NCBI RefSeq assembly: GCF_007748175.1
Contig: NZ_CP037422.1
Location: forward strand, 6,030,334 to 6,094,333
DNA from: Gimesia aquarii
Lineage (GTDB): Bacteria > Planctomycetota > Planctomycetia > Planctomycetales > Planctomycetaceae
Direction: 5' to 3'
Length of the DNA stretch: 64,000 nt
A model generated the notes under the pieces. It had not been told where the DNA came from. It did no database searches and saw nothing but the letters and a program-made list of their open reading frames with translations. Made by a program: the position numbers and the translations under genes. This document shows, piece by piece, positions 55,420-64,000 of the stretch (positions are counted from its first letter, which is position 1; each line of letters begins with the position of its first letter).

Positions 55420-57186
55420 CTATTGTTTGCCTAATTGGAAAAGCGTCTGAATTTCGTCAGCGGACAAGGCTGTTGCATAAATGGAAAATTCATCAATACA
55501 GCCATTCAAGTTTCTCAAGACCCACTCCGGATTCTTCGGACGTTTTGGGCTCCAATTCCCTAGTTCTGCCTTTCCAATCCGCAGCTTGAACGGCTCGATG
55601 ACTGGTTCTCTGACGCTGTCATTTCCCGTTGACAGTTTCTCATGATAGACGGGAATTCCATCAAGATAATGAGTCACCAGATTCCGTGGCCGGTCAATGA
55701 CAGTGGCGAGATAAAACCAGCGTCCCAGGTCGTCGTAATGCAACATTCTGTGTGGTGTCAGAAACAATAATCGAAGATCATCTTTCGGTTTAATTCCGAG
55801 ATCAATCGTCCCATCTGATTTGACTTGCCAATGCACGTCTCCATCCTCAAATTGATCGGTTAACATGATCGAGTTGAAATGACGATCAAAGCCATCCAGA
55901 CGCATCCAGGTTGTCAGCGTCAGTGAATCGAATTCACCAGGAATATCGAGCCGCACCCTGTCATTAGGCCGCTTGAATTCCAAAGCTTTTTTGCCCGCCC
56001 AACGTCCTTCAGTCCATCGACATCCGATAATAGCACCATGGGTTTTCTTGTCTTGTAGATTGATTAAGGTCTGTGGTCTGTCGGCATCGAATTCAAATTC
56101 ATAGTGTACGATCAGAGCAGGGTGAGATCGAACGAATTCACGGCTCCGCTTCCATCTATTGAACGAATCTGCTGCCGACTGTGCCACCATTTGCGACACC
56201 AGTTTACTATCAGTAAAGCGTCCCGGTTCTGATTTGATAGATTCCCAGAGACTCTCTGGATTGACAGAAAGCCCGGTTCCGGACTTAATCAGTCGTTTTG
56301 ACAAATTATCCGCGCGAGGTCTTACCTCAACCTCTCCGTCAAAAACATGTAGTTCCTGGTTACCGTTGTCTTTCACTTCCACGGCGAATTCTGTCCCCAG
56401 ATCAACATACTGGGCTTTCGAGGTTTCGATCACAAATCCCCTGGCCTGAGGAGGCACATGAATCCTTACTTTCCCGTTATGTAAAACCCCCTTGAAAGCC
56501 GTCTTCAGATCCAAAGTTGCCGGGCCCTCAATGATGACCGAAGCACCACTGAGAAATACAATTTCGACCACACCCGCATCAATTTTAATTTGACCCGCCC
56601 CGATCGAATCGCCCGGACGATGCGCTGTGGAATTGGTTCCCCAAACCACATTCACCAGACTTTGCAATATAGCCACAGGATTTTTGACCACATTAGGATT
56701 TGAAGGTATAGAAACCGCAGTAAATTTCTCGGAGACTATTGTCCGCTCATCTGGCTCAGGAGTAATGAGCGGTTTCTCGTGACTGACGGATGGCGCTTCG
56801 ATTCCGTTTCTTTCAACGAGGTTTGCACTGTTTCTTCCTTGCCATAACCAGATCATCCCCACTCCAACAACGATGGACAGTACTGCAATTGCTGATAGCA
56901 GGAATTTGCGTTCACCTGCATAATTGATTTCTGGCTGAGAATAATTCTTAATCGATGATTGCAAGGGGGCAAACTCTTCATTGCTACTGGTAACCGAATC
57001 AGCGATTTCATAGAGAGAGGAATGGACGCGCATCTGACGCCGAAACTCAGCACGTGCGTCAGCGTCCGATTCCAGGATCGCTTCCAGAGCGGCAAACTCT
57101 TCCGCAGAGATAATACCACAGCAGTAACGATCGATTAATTCGTTTGTCGCTGCAGAGTCTTTTGAATGTCCAGAATTTGAATTCAT
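55420..57186 (-). CDS. FecR/LamG anti-sigma-type membrane protein
   Basis: 588 residues. The N-terminus (ELIDRYCCGIISAEEFAALEAILESDADARAEFRRQMRVHSSLYE) is an anti-sigma-like cytoplasmic region, followed by one membrane helix (FLLSAIAVLSIVVGVGMIWLW, about 93-115), a FecR domain (about 195-300, GFVIETSKAQYVDLGTEFAVEV ... LHVFDGEVEVRPR), and a LamG-like domain (about 355-585). The stop-start overlap of 4 nt with the sigma gene shows pairing. The outer LamG part may bind a carbohydrate and signal release of the sigma factor. Confidence 0.9.
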   Translation of the reverse strand: MNSNSGHSKDSAATNELIDRYCCGIISAEEFAALEAILESDADARAEFRRQMRVHSSLYEIADSVTSSNEEFAPLQSSIKNYSQPEINYAGERKFLLSAIAVLSIVVGVGMIWLWQGRNSANLVERNGIEAPSVSHEKPLITPEPDERTIVSEKFTAVSIPSNPNVVKNPVAILQSLVNVVWGTNSTAHRPGDSIGAGQIKIDAGVVEIVFLSGASVIIEGPATLDLKTAFKGVLHNGKVRIHVPPQARGFVIETSKAQYVDLGTEFAVEVKDNGNQELHVFDGEVEVRPRADNLSKRLIKSGTGLSVNPESLWESIKSEPGRFTDSKLVSQMVAQSAADSFNRWKRSREFVRSHPALIVHYEFEFDADRPQTLINLQDKKTHGAIIGCRWTEGRWAGKKALEFKRPNDRVRLDIPGEFDSLTLTTWMRLDGFDRHFNSIMLTDQFEDGDVHWQVKSDGTIDLGIKPKDDLRLLFLTPHRMLHYDDLGRWFYLATVIDRPRNLVTHYLDGIPVYHEKLSTGNDSVREPVIEPFKLRIGKAELGNWSPKRPKNPEWVLRNLNGCIDEFSIYATALSADEIQTLFQLGKQ

Positions 57187-57755
57187 CGTACTGATGCCTC
57201 AGTTTGCAGCCTGACACACTTTTCCAAGCGCCGTCTCAGCCGACTAATATTCTTGTAAACACTGTTGACGGTTCGGTCCAGTTGATCGGCCAACTGATTT
57301 ACTTTCATCCCTCCACCATAGGCAACCATCAGCAACCGACGATCCTCTTCGGTAAGCTTATTCAGGCAACCATCCAGGGCTTTCCGTATTTCTCCGCGTT
57401 CGTGTTCATCTTCCTTTGAGTATTCTTCTGATAGTGTGGTCAATAAACCTTCACCGAAAACCAGACGATCTCTTGAAAGCCTGCGGCGGTACATCAGTAT
57501 CTCGTACCGTGCAATCACATAGGTCCATGGCAGGAAACCGGAGTCGTCTTCAAGTTCTCCAAACTTCTTCCAGAGAACAGTACTGATTTCCTGCATGACT
57601 TCATCCACTTCATTCGTGCCCGGCAGAAAGTTATATAAATAGGAACGAATCCGCCGTTCATTCTCTGTGAACAGGCGCACGAACCGCTCCGCCTCCTCAT
57701 CTCGAGAAGATGAGGAATGATTGGAATATCGCAGGATGTTTTCTGAATGTTCCAT
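57183..57755 (-). CDS. ECF-type sigma-70 factor (planctomycete/verrucomicrobial family)
   Basis: 190-202 residues. Region 2 (RFVRLFTENERRIRSYLYNFLPGTNEVDEVMQEISTVLWKKFGEL ... FLPWTYVIARYEILMYRR) and region 4 (LTEEDRRLLMVAYGGGMKVNQLADQLDRTVNSVYKNISRLRRRLEKCV) are clear. It pairs with the downstream FecR/LamG gene by a 4-nt overlap. An ATG at 57791 is an alternative start. The perfect palindrome GAATGAATTCATTC at 57799-57812, just upstream, may be a regulator site. Confidence 0.92.
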   Translation of the reverse strand: MEHSENILRYSNHSSSSRDEEAERFVRLFTENERRIRSYLYNFLPGTNEVDEVMQEISTVLWKKFGELEDDSGFLPWTYVIARYEILMYRRRLSRDRLVFGEGLLTTLSEEYSKEDEHERGEIRKALDGCLNKLTEEDRRLLMVAYGGGMKVNQLADQLDRTVNSVYKNISRLRRRLEKCVRLQTEASVR

Positions 57756-58066
57756 TACAAGTAAACTGCCGCAGACACTGTAAATGGCCATGAATAGTGA
57801 ATGAATTCATTCATTTTTCATAAAAAACAGAAAAAGGGTGTCAAGATTTGAATTCTTCGGCAGTAAATGCCTGAAGAGTGCTCATATTGTAAAACACTTA
57901 TACAGAACCACTCTCTCAATATTACAAAATACCTCTCTACATATTCCTGGAACAAGTCCGATTTTCAACAACGCTCACGAGTAATTAAGACCATTTTTCA
58001 GTATTTTTGGCATCGGGCCTTGCTGAACATTTTCATTTTTCTTTTATTCATTAGGACGCGCCGCTA
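57756..58066. other. 311-base region between sigma and DUF1559 genes
   Basis: AT-rich. It holds the 14-bp palindrome at 57799-57812 and should hold divergent promoters, possibly one recognised by the sigma factor itself. No gene. Confidence 0.4.
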
Positions 58067-58972
58067 ATGCCTAGAACCACACTTAAGCACAACTCAAAAG
58101 GCTTTACTCTTATTGAACTGTTGGTCGTGATAGCTATCATTGCGATTCTGATCGCACTCTTGTTGCCAGCCGTGCAGCAGGCCCGCGAAGCAGCACGAAG
58201 AAGTTCCTGCAAGAACAATATGAAACAGATTTCGCTGGCATTGCATAACTATCACGACACTCACAATGTCATTCCATTCGGATCTGATGGGAGTTCACGT
58301 CGTACAACATGGTTTCACATGTTGCTTCCTTATGTAGAAGCAGCCAACGTATACAATTTAGCAAATTTTGAAATTAATGTCTCGATCTGTTGTTCTCCAG
58401 CTTTTCAAGAATTTCGTGAGGAGATTATTCCGAGCTATCGATGCCCGTCTGATATCGGTGTCGTTGCGGCTGGTGTTTCTGCTCAAGGTGCACGAGGTAA
58501 CTATGCGGGGTCTTTTGGAAGCACAGACTTTCAAGAAGGAACTCAAATTCGCACAATGGGACGTGGTAATGGTCTCTTTTTTATGCAATCTCGTATCAGT
58601 TTTCGTGATATCACGGATGGCACTTCTAATACATTGGCATTTTCGGAAGTTCGGGTCCACCCAGAACCCGCAACAGGAGGTTTTGATGTTCGCGGGCTCT
58701 ATCATAACGACGATGGTGGAGGCCCTTTCTTTTCGACACTCACGGGGCCTAATTCAAGCGTCGGTGACAGGGGCTGGTGTATTAGTGGTGAGTCGGGAAT
58801 GCCTTGTGTTACAACGGGAGACAGATACATCGGCTCGCGAAGCCTCCACACGGGAGGCGTCCATGTAGGACTTGCTGATGGTTCGGCCCGGTTTGTCTCT
58901 GAAAACATTGACCTGTCTCTCTGGCAAGCATTGTCAACACGCCGTGGAAACGAAGTGATCGGAGAATTCTAA
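58067..58972 (+). CDS. DUF1559 prepilin-like protein
   Basis: 301 residues with a type II prepilin leader and helix ([15 protein letters not shown], Glu at +5) and the planctomycete signature [31 protein letters not shown]. The C-terminus has the family end [32 protein letters not shown]. It is processed by a prepilin peptidase and probably placed in the envelope. Such genes occur in dozens of copies in planctomycetes. The next gene is its usual lipoprotein neighbour. Confidence 0.95.
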   Translation: MPRTTLKHNSKGFTLIELLVVIAIIAILIALLLPAVQQAREAARRSSCKNNMKQISLALHNYHDTHNVIPFGSDGSSRRTTWFHMLLPYVEAANVYNLANFEINVSICCSPAFQEFREEIIPSYRCPSDIGVVAAGVSAQGARGNYAGSFGSTDFQEGTQIRTMGRGNGLFFMQSRISFRDITDGTSNTLAFSEVRVHPEPATGGFDVRGLYHNDDGGGPFFSTLTGPNSSVGDRGWCISGESGMPCVTTGDRYIGSRSLHTGGVHVGLADGSARFVSENIDLSLWQALSTRRGNEVIGEF

Positions 58973-58995
58973 CCGTTTACTTTGACTAATAAAAA

Positions 58996-59046
58996 GTCGG
59001 CCCACCAAACATTCTTGAATTACTCAGGTCTGTTCGGCGGGTTGAC
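58996..59046 (+). repeat. 51-nt stem-loop element, copy 1
   Basis: Ends GTCGGCCCACC and GGCGGGTTGAC pair imperfectly (several G-U pairs). It has the same length and similar ends to the stem-loop at 59846-59896. Each follows a gene of the DUF1559/lipoprotein pair, so it may end transcription or protect the mRNA 3' end. Confidence 0.65.
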
Positions 59047-59186
59047 ACCATTGTTTGAATCATGCCTAACTTAGATATCTGATAGCAAAGAACATAAACT
59101 CCGTATTTAGGCTTCTTCTCAATACAGATGATATAAGGGGCTGGTTCGTTACATTCTTTACCGAACTTGATACAAGGTGTGGATTA

Positions 59187-59618
59187 ATGCTTACGTCAAA
59201 TCAATTCTACTCCCGGATAGTTGCAGGAATGGCCTTCGTGTGTTCGTTGATGCTGTTCAGTGGTTGCGGTTCGAGCGAGGCAAAACCGGAGACGTTTAAA
59301 GTGAGTGGTACTGTCACATTCGATGGCAAACCGATTCAAGAAGGTGATATTCTTTTTTTTCCGTCTGATGGCAAGGGCCGCGAAGTGGCAGCAACCATAA
59401 AAGATGGAAAATACGAAGCACTCGTTCAACCGGGAGTAAAAGAAGTTCGCATTCTGGCAACCCGTCAACATCCAACAGAAACGGAGCCAGACATTAATGG
59501 CAATCCAATTCCCAAAATTGTTTCCTACATCCCCAAGAAGTATAACGAAGAGTCAGAGCTTACACTTCAAGTCACGGGAGATATAATACAGGATTACACC
59601 AACCTAGTTTCGAAATAG
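59187..59618 (+). CDS. Transthyretin-like (carboxypeptidase regulatory-like) lipoprotein
   Basis: 143 residues. Signal peptide with lipobox (MLFSGC, lipidated Cys near 27), then a beta-sandwich domain (FKVSGTVTFDGKPIQEGDILFFPSDGKGREVAATIKDGKYEALVQPGVKEVRI). This is the standard partner of DUF1559 genes in planctomycetes. AAGGTGTGGA precedes the ATG. Function unknown; membrane-anchored on the outside. Confidence 0.9.
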   Translation: MLTSNQFYSRIVAGMAFVCSLMLFSGCGSSEAKPETFKVSGTVTFDGKPIQEGDILFFPSDGKGREVAATIKDGKYEALVQPGVKEVRILATRQHPTETEPDINGNPIPKIVSYIPKKYNEESELTLQVTGDIIQDYTNLVSK

Positions 59619-60025
59619 GTATTCTTATTGAATCTGATTGCCGATTTCGCTCATTCCCCAAAAATACAACGATTTCAAAAAATCTGGTCTCAACGCCCTG
59701 ATCAAAAGCAATGAAGAAAACACGGTTAGCTTTGATTTGAAAAAATAATCAGTGAAAAGATTGAACTAGCACTCTAGCAGGCGCTAACAATAATTCATGA
59801 ACATCAAATAAATAGACGTCTCCAGCTGATATATGGATGCGAAAAGTCAGCCTGCCAATTAGATCGAACCAGATCGGGCCTGTTTGGCGGGCTGACAATT
59901 TTCTATTCCTAACCGTCCACCATGAGGTTGGAACCTATCATATAACTGGATACGTCTAAAGTTAATAAAAGCAAAAGATTGATCACTCTGGTACATATAA
60001 TGGTTTACAAACTTATTGGGAATCG
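59619..60025. other. 407-base convergent intergenic region
   Basis: It contains the second 51-nt stem-loop (59846-59896). No gene is seen. Confidence 0.5.
59846..59896 (+). repeat. 51-nt stem-loop element, copy 2 (terminator-like)
   Basis: GTCAGCCTGCCAA pairs over 13 bp (one G-U) with TTGGCGGGCTGAC, followed by AATTTTCT. It is exactly as long as the element at 58996-59046 and shares its ends, so the two are related copies. Confidence 0.75.
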
Positions 60026-60454
60026 TCACTCAAAGTGTAAATTTCCACTGCGAATTTTTTTGCAGTTCTTAAGACTAAACGATGTTGCACCTGGAATACC
60101 ATCGGAGGTAATCTTAAATTCCAAAGGAGCCGAAGAGACAGGCACGGTGCATTCATAGATTGTGTACCCACCTTCGATCTCAGGTGTGTACTGAAACGTG
60201 AGCTTACTGTCTTTAACATGCAAGGTTTCAAGTGTGATGGAACCCTGTCCAATGTCGAATCGCTGAGACTGGGGGGGCGCAATTTGGGTATCGAGATAAA
60301 TAACAAGATTCTGTTCGTCAAACCGAAAGGTGCTCGTTTTCGTTGATGAGTCGACAACGGCTTTGGTTACGTTTGGTTTTTGAGTCGATGCATTATCAGA
60401 CGGCCCACAACCGCAGATGAATACCAAACCGAGTAATAATGAGAACTGCTTCAT
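60026..60454 (-). CDS. Small lipoprotein of unknown function
   Basis: 142 residues with signal and lipobox (MKQFSLLLGLVFICGCG), then a beta-rich domain (STFRFDEQNLVIYLDTQIAPPQSQRFDIGQGSITLETLHVKDSKLTFQY). Anchored by lipid outside the cytoplasmic membrane. No family is recognised. It is 75 nt from the next exported small protein upstream on the same strand. Confidence 0.65.
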   Translation of the reverse strand: MKQFSLLLGLVFICGCGPSDNASTQKPNVTKAVVDSSTKTSTFRFDEQNLVIYLDTQIAPPQSQRFDIGQGSITLETLHVKDSKLTFQYTPEIEGGYTIYECTVPVSSAPLEFKITSDGIPGATSFSLKNCKKIRSGNLHFE

Positions 60455-60529
60455 ATTCTGAAGCTCTGATGTTGATAGAATTGAACAATACGAAAAAGCA
60501 ACTAGTTTGCATCAAAATAGTAGTTACAT

Positions 60530-60880
60530 TCAACGTGTATATTCTGTTGATGAATTCTCTGATGTATTGAGAGGCACAATATAGTAATCGAGGCCGTTAA
60601 ATTGTTTACGTTTCCAATCTTTGTGCGGTAGGAGAGTCACCGATTGAGGAATCATTTTAGGAACGTGAGGTGTCAGCGTCACAGGAACTAGATTTTTGAC
60701 TTGTTTTTTTTCCAAGTCGGCAACACGTTTTTCCAACTTTACAATCCGTTCGAGTAATTCAGTCATATCAAGATCTGATTTCGTTTGAGTTTTCTCAATT
60801 TCAGGAGCACTCTTTAACCCTTCACTGGCTATGCAAAACAGTAACGTCACTACCATCAGTGAAAGAGACCATTTTTTCAT
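60530..60880 (-). CDS. Small exported coiled-coil protein
   Basis: 116 residues: signal peptide (MKKWSLSLMVVTLLFCIASEG), a coiled coil (DMTELLERIVKLEKRVADLEKKQVKNL, about 38-64), and a Pro-rich C-terminal part ending in DYYIVPLNTS. A perfect AAGGAG lies 8-9 nt before the ATG. It may form oligomers with the lipoprotein downstream. Function unknown. Confidence 0.65.
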   Translation of the reverse strand: MKKWSLSLMVVTLLFCIASEGLKSAPEIEKTQTKSDLDMTELLERIVKLEKRVADLEKKQVKNLVPVTLTPHVPKMIPQSVTLLPHKDWKRKQFNGLDYYIVPLNTSENSSTEYTR

Positions 60881-61085
60881 CGTCGGAACTCCTTACATTG
60901 GATTTTGAATTGTTTATGATTCGGCTTCATTTAGAACCAAAGGAACCGCTTATGGGATAGTCTACGAGCCTACAATATCTAACTGTCGACCATATTATGA
61001 TCGTATCAAAAAACAAAATCGCCAGTCAACAGGTATCTTTATTCCACTGCTATTTAAGGATATAAGAGTGATGCCACCAATATTT

Positions 61086-61406
61086 CTACTCAACAGTTTT
61101 GCCCAGTTCCCTCAAAAGTTCGAAGGTAAAGAGTCCTGTATTGTGTCCATCACTGAAGGTGATCCGGTAAGCATAATTACCAGTGGGAACCATTTGAGTA
61201 ATTTTGATAGGTTCAATCTCACTGGGTGAGAGCAGGGGAAGTTTCATTGGATCTGCAGGTTCCTCAGACTTGCTGTGCCGGCAAGCGGCACAAGGGCATG
61301 CATTACGTAACTGCGAAAATTCATAACGCCGCCGTAGACCATCATTCCATTCAATAAGTAAGGCACTGTCGTCAACAATCTTTAATTCTGTAAGGAAAAG
61401 CTCCAT
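61086..61406 (-). CDS. DUF971 family protein
   Basis: 106 residues matching the DUF971/gamma-butyrobetaine-hydroxylase-like N-terminal domain: LLIEWNDGLRRRYEFSQLRNACPCAACRH and TQMVPTGNYAYRITFSDGHNTGLFTFELLREL. The Cys-x-Cys-x2-Cys and His suggest a metal or iron-sulfur role; stand-alone members are linked with Fe-S protein handling. It follows the DUF1501 gene by 45 nt. Confidence 0.9.
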   Translation of the reverse strand: MELFLTELKIVDDSALLIEWNDGLRRRYEFSQLRNACPCAACRHSKSEEPADPMKLPLLSPSEIEPIKITQMVPTGNYAYRITFSDGHNTGLFTFELLRELGKTVE

Positions 61407-61451
61407 TTTATATTCTTCTTTTTTATAAACATCAACTTGATTTTTCAGGCA

Positions 61452-62888
61452 TTAACTTAATAGCGGCTTCACCACATCACCATGCACATCGGTCAGGCGA
61501 TAGTAGCGTCCTTGAAATTTGAAAGTCAATTTTTTGTGATCAATTCCGAGACAGTGCAAAATTGTCGCATTAAGATCATGGATGGGTAGGGGGTTTTCAG
61601 TGATGTTATAGCTGAAGTCATCGGTCTGCCCGTACGTCATCCCTGGCCTCATGCCACCACCGGCAATCCAGATGGAGAAACAACGTGGGTGATGATCGCG
61701 CCCGTAGTTGGTGGCAGTCAGCGTGCCTTGACAATAAACAGTTCGCCCAAATTCTCCGGCCCAGACGACAAGCGTATCATCCAACATACCTCGTTGTTTT
61801 AAATCGAGAATTAAAGCGGCTGTTGCCTGATCCGTTTCTTTAGCAAGTTGCTTGATTTTTGTTGGTAAGTTCAGATGATGATCCCAGCCACGATGATACA
61901 ACTGGATAAACCGTACCCCTCGTTCCGCCAGACGTCGCGCCAACAAACAGTTGGCAGCGTATGTGCCCGGCTGCTTTGCTTGCTCGCCGTATAATTCAAA
62001 TGTTGTTGCAGTTTCTTTAGAAAGATCAGCCAATTCTGGAACGGAAGCCTGCATACGAAAAGCAAGTTCATATTGTGCAATCCGCGTTGCGATCTCGGGG
62101 TCTCTCTTTTGCTCTAGGGACAAACGATTCAGCGCGTCTAAATCATCGAGCATTTCACGACGCGCCTGTTGATCAATGCCTGGTGGATTAGCAAGAAAGA
62201 GCACGGGATCGCTGGAACGACGAAATTTCACTCCCTGATGTTTTGTAGGTAGAAAGCCACTTCCCCAGAGTCGATCATACAACGGTTGGCCACCCGCGCC
62301 GGATGTCAAGGCAACAAAGGTAGGCAGATCTCGATTCTCGCTACCTAAACCATACGAAATCCAAGAACCCATACTGGGACGTCCCGCTTGAATACTACCT
62401 GTCTGCAAAAACGTGATTGCCGGATCATGATTGATTGCTTCGGTAAACATCGATTTCACGACGCAAATCTCATCAGCGATTTTTGCTGTATGCGGCAGGA
62501 GCTCACTCATCCAGATTCCACTTTTACCATGTTGCGCAAATCGAAACATAGACGCGGCAATTGGAAAACTTTTTTGACCGGAAGTCATACCCGTTAATCT
62601 CTGCCCACGACGTATTGAATCAGGCAGTTCGGTTTTATGATACTTTTTTAATTCCGGCTTATAATCAAACAAGTCCATCTGAGATGGTGCCCCTGACTGA
62701 CTCAAATAAATCACCCGCTTGGCACGCGCGGGGAAGTGCAAACCGCTGATGCTGGCCTTTTGCTGATCTGTCGCTTCCGCTTCCTGCAGCAGAGTCGCCA
62801 AAGCAGCCATTCCTACACCGGCAGCATTTTTGCGAAGAAATGCACGCCGATTTACTACACTCTGAAATCCATATCGTGTATTTTGCAT
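61452..62888 (-). CDS. DUF1501 family protein with Tat signal
   Basis: 478 residues. A Tat-type N-terminus ([22 protein letters not shown]) precedes a sulfatase-like alkaline-phosphatase fold ([63 protein letters not shown]). Function of DUF1501 is not firmly known. It is the partner of DUF1549/DUF1553 proteins; here the upstream gene ends 3 nt before this start. Confidence 0.94.
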   Translation of the reverse strand: MQNTRYGFQSVVNRRAFLRKNAAGVGMAALATLLQEAEATDQQKASISGLHFPARAKRVIYLSQSGAPSQMDLFDYKPELKKYHKTELPDSIRRGQRLTGMTSGQKSFPIAASMFRFAQHGKSGIWMSELLPHTAKIADEICVVKSMFTEAINHDPAITFLQTGSIQAGRPSMGSWISYGLGSENRDLPTFVALTSGAGGQPLYDRLWGSGFLPTKHQGVKFRRSSDPVLFLANPPGIDQQARREMLDDLDALNRLSLEQKRDPEIATRIAQYELAFRMQASVPELADLSKETATTFELYGEQAKQPGTYAANCLLARRLAERGVRFIQLYHRGWDHHLNLPTKIKQLAKETDQATAALILDLKQRGMLDDTLVVWAGEFGRTVYCQGTLTATNYGRDHHPRCFSIWIAGGGMRPGMTYGQTDDFSYNITENPLPIHDLNATILHCLGIDHKKLTFKFQGRYYRLTDVHGDVVKPLLS

Positions 62889-62891
62889 TTG

Positions 62892-64000
62892 TTATTCTCT
62901 GTTGATTGTTTCATCCAGATTAAGAATCAGGCTCGCGATAACGGTATATGCTGCATGTTGTGCAATATCATATTGTTTTTGGGAACGTGATTCCCCTACA
63001 GACAAGAATTTCTTCGCTGCTTCTGGCTCAGCCTGAAAGCGTTTTAAATACCGCTCATAACCTTTCAGTAAAATTGTCGATTCATGTCCGTCCGGCTCAC
63101 GTGCCAGGACCAACTGCATCGCATATTGAATACGTTTTTCTGGCTGTTGAGCCTGTTTTTGCAGCATTCGTTCTGCCAACTTTCGTGCCGCTTCCACATA
63201 GGTCACATCATTCAACAATGCTAATGCCTGTAAGGGCGTGTTTGTGCGCGAACGTTTCACAATACAAGTTTCACGCGAAGGAGCATCGAATGTCGCCATC
63301 GCAGGAGGTGGTACCGTCCGCTTCCAATAGGTATACATACTGCGTCGAAACAGATCGTCGCCAGTTCCCTGTTGATATTCCTGACTGGCAATCTCTTTCC
63401 AAACCCCCGAGGGTTGATACGGTTTTACAGATGGACCGCCGATTTTTGTACGCAGCAAGCCCGCAGAGAATAATGCCTGATCACGAATCGTTTCTGCAGG
63501 TAAACGTAATCGACTGGCGCGGGCTAATAATCGGTTCTCGGGATCAGATTGTTTTAATGCAGAAGAAATATGAGAAGACTGCCGGTAGGTGGCAGAAGTC
63601 ACAATCAGTCTCTGTAACTGTTTGACATCCCACCCGGAACGAATAAATTCAGTAGCCAGCCAATCCAGTAAACCAGGATGCGTCGGCCAGTCCCCCTGCG
63701 AGCCAAAATCTTCGGCCGTCTTCACGAGTCCATTACCAAAATACATCTGCCAGTACCGATTCACGATGACACGTGCTGTTAATGGATTGGAGGGATCAAC
63801 CAACCAGCGGGCTAACCCCAAACGGTTGCGAGGCAATCCCTCTGGCATCGCCCCTAAACTATCAGGGATATCAGCTGTCACTTTTTCGCCCGGCTTATCA
63901 TACTCACCACGCATTAGCACAAACGTTGATTTTGATTGCTTGCGTTCCTGCATTACCATGCTAGTCGGCAAACTTCGATAAAACAAATGGCGTTTGTCTT
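62892..64000 (-). CDS. DUF1553 (PSD1)-type protein, C-terminal part
   Basis: The frame is open to the right edge, so the start is outside the window; a TTG at 63986 is not a real start. The 369 visible residues show the DUF1553 domain: PRNRLGLARWLVDPSNPLTARVIVNRYWQMYFGNGLVKTAEDFGSQGDWPTHPGLLDWLATEF, ATYRQSSH, and FDAPSRETCIVKRSRTNTPLQALALLND. The missing N-terminus probably holds a cytochrome-like and a DUF1549 domain. Co-transcribed with DUF1501. Confidence 0.93.
   Translation of the reverse strand, partial: DKRHLFYRSLPTSMVMQERKQSKSTFVLMRGEYDKPGEKVTADIPDSLGAMPEGLPRNRLGLARWLVDPSNPLTARVIVNRYWQMYFGNGLVKTAEDFGSQGDWPTHPGLLDWLATEFIRSGWDVKQLQRLIVTSATYRQSSHISSALKQSDPENRLLARASRLRLPAETIRDQALFSAGLLRTKIGGPSVKPYQPSGVWKEIASQEYQQGTGDDLFRRSMYTYWKRTVPPPAMATFDAPSRETCIVKRSRTNTPLQALALLNDVTYVEAARKLAERMLQKQAQQPEKRIQYAMQLVLAREPDGHESTILLKGYERYLKRFQAEPEAAKKFLSVGESRSQKQYDIAQHAAYTVIASLILNLDETINRE

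Overview
The window looks like part of a planctomycete chromosome of the Gimesia/Planctomyces type, with moderate G+C. The basis is the gene content: a YTV-repeat cysteine-rich protein, a DUF1559 prepilin-like protein, a DUF1501 gene directly behind a DUF1553 gene, a planctomycete-type ECF sigma factor with a FecR/LamG anti-sigma partner, a formylglycine-type sulfatase, multi-domain exported proteases, and many lipoproteins and TPR proteins. The genus is inferred from family content only. No similarity search was run.

Layout. 1-900: end of a Tad/Flp pilus locus on the minus strand (Flp pilin, a 36-codon membrane microprotein, and the first 54 codons of a CpaA/TadV prepilin peptidase running off the left edge). 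1.5-8.2 kb: cell-envelope glycan genes (TMTC-like membrane protein, GT2, FkbM-like methyltransferase, GT4) and an Nramp-related transporter. 8.2-17.1 kb: exported or membrane proteolysis (M16 peptidase, rhomboid, trypsin-LamG-SirB1 fusion) and a sulfatase. 17.4-24.4 kb: CsrA with a structured leader, tRNA-Arg(CCG), a Na/Pi cotransporter, an acyl-CoA-dehydrogenase-like protein, the YTV protein and a TPR protein. 24.7-32 kb: a housekeeping block with HtrA, thiL, rpoN and the conserved order SRP RNA - dnaX - ebfC - recR. 32-47.6 kb: metabolism and signalling (amidase, acyl desaturase, a two-component system, SDR, YheT-like hydrolase, an adenylate-forming ligase with an aldehyde-dehydrogenase-fold reductase, GNAT, an exported enolase-superfamily protein, a paired M16 peptidase).

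47.6-55.4 kb is the accessory region. It holds a TIR-NB-ARC-TPR protein, a small coiled-coil membrane protein, a short OPRT with an M24 peptidase, a Zn-ribbon ORF between two diverged copies of a ~230-bp repeat, GGCACTGTCGG palindromes, and a secreted NlpC/P60-like protein. 55.4-64 kb returns to planctomycete-specific genes: ECF sigma/FecR-LamG, DUF1559 and a transthyretin-like lipoprotein, two matching 51-nt stem-loops, small exported proteins, DUF971, and DUF1501/DUF1553.

The strongest non-routine signals are: (i) two A9 runs in dnaX, after which both alternative frames terminate at once, predicting a ~422-427-residue gamma product by slippage; (ii) the TIR-STAND-TPR candidate immune gene; (iii) an SRP RNA whose apical loop departs from the GGAA tetraloop; (iv) a split ligase/reductase pair resembling LuxE/LuxC logic; (v) the repeat-flanked Zn-ribbon ORF.
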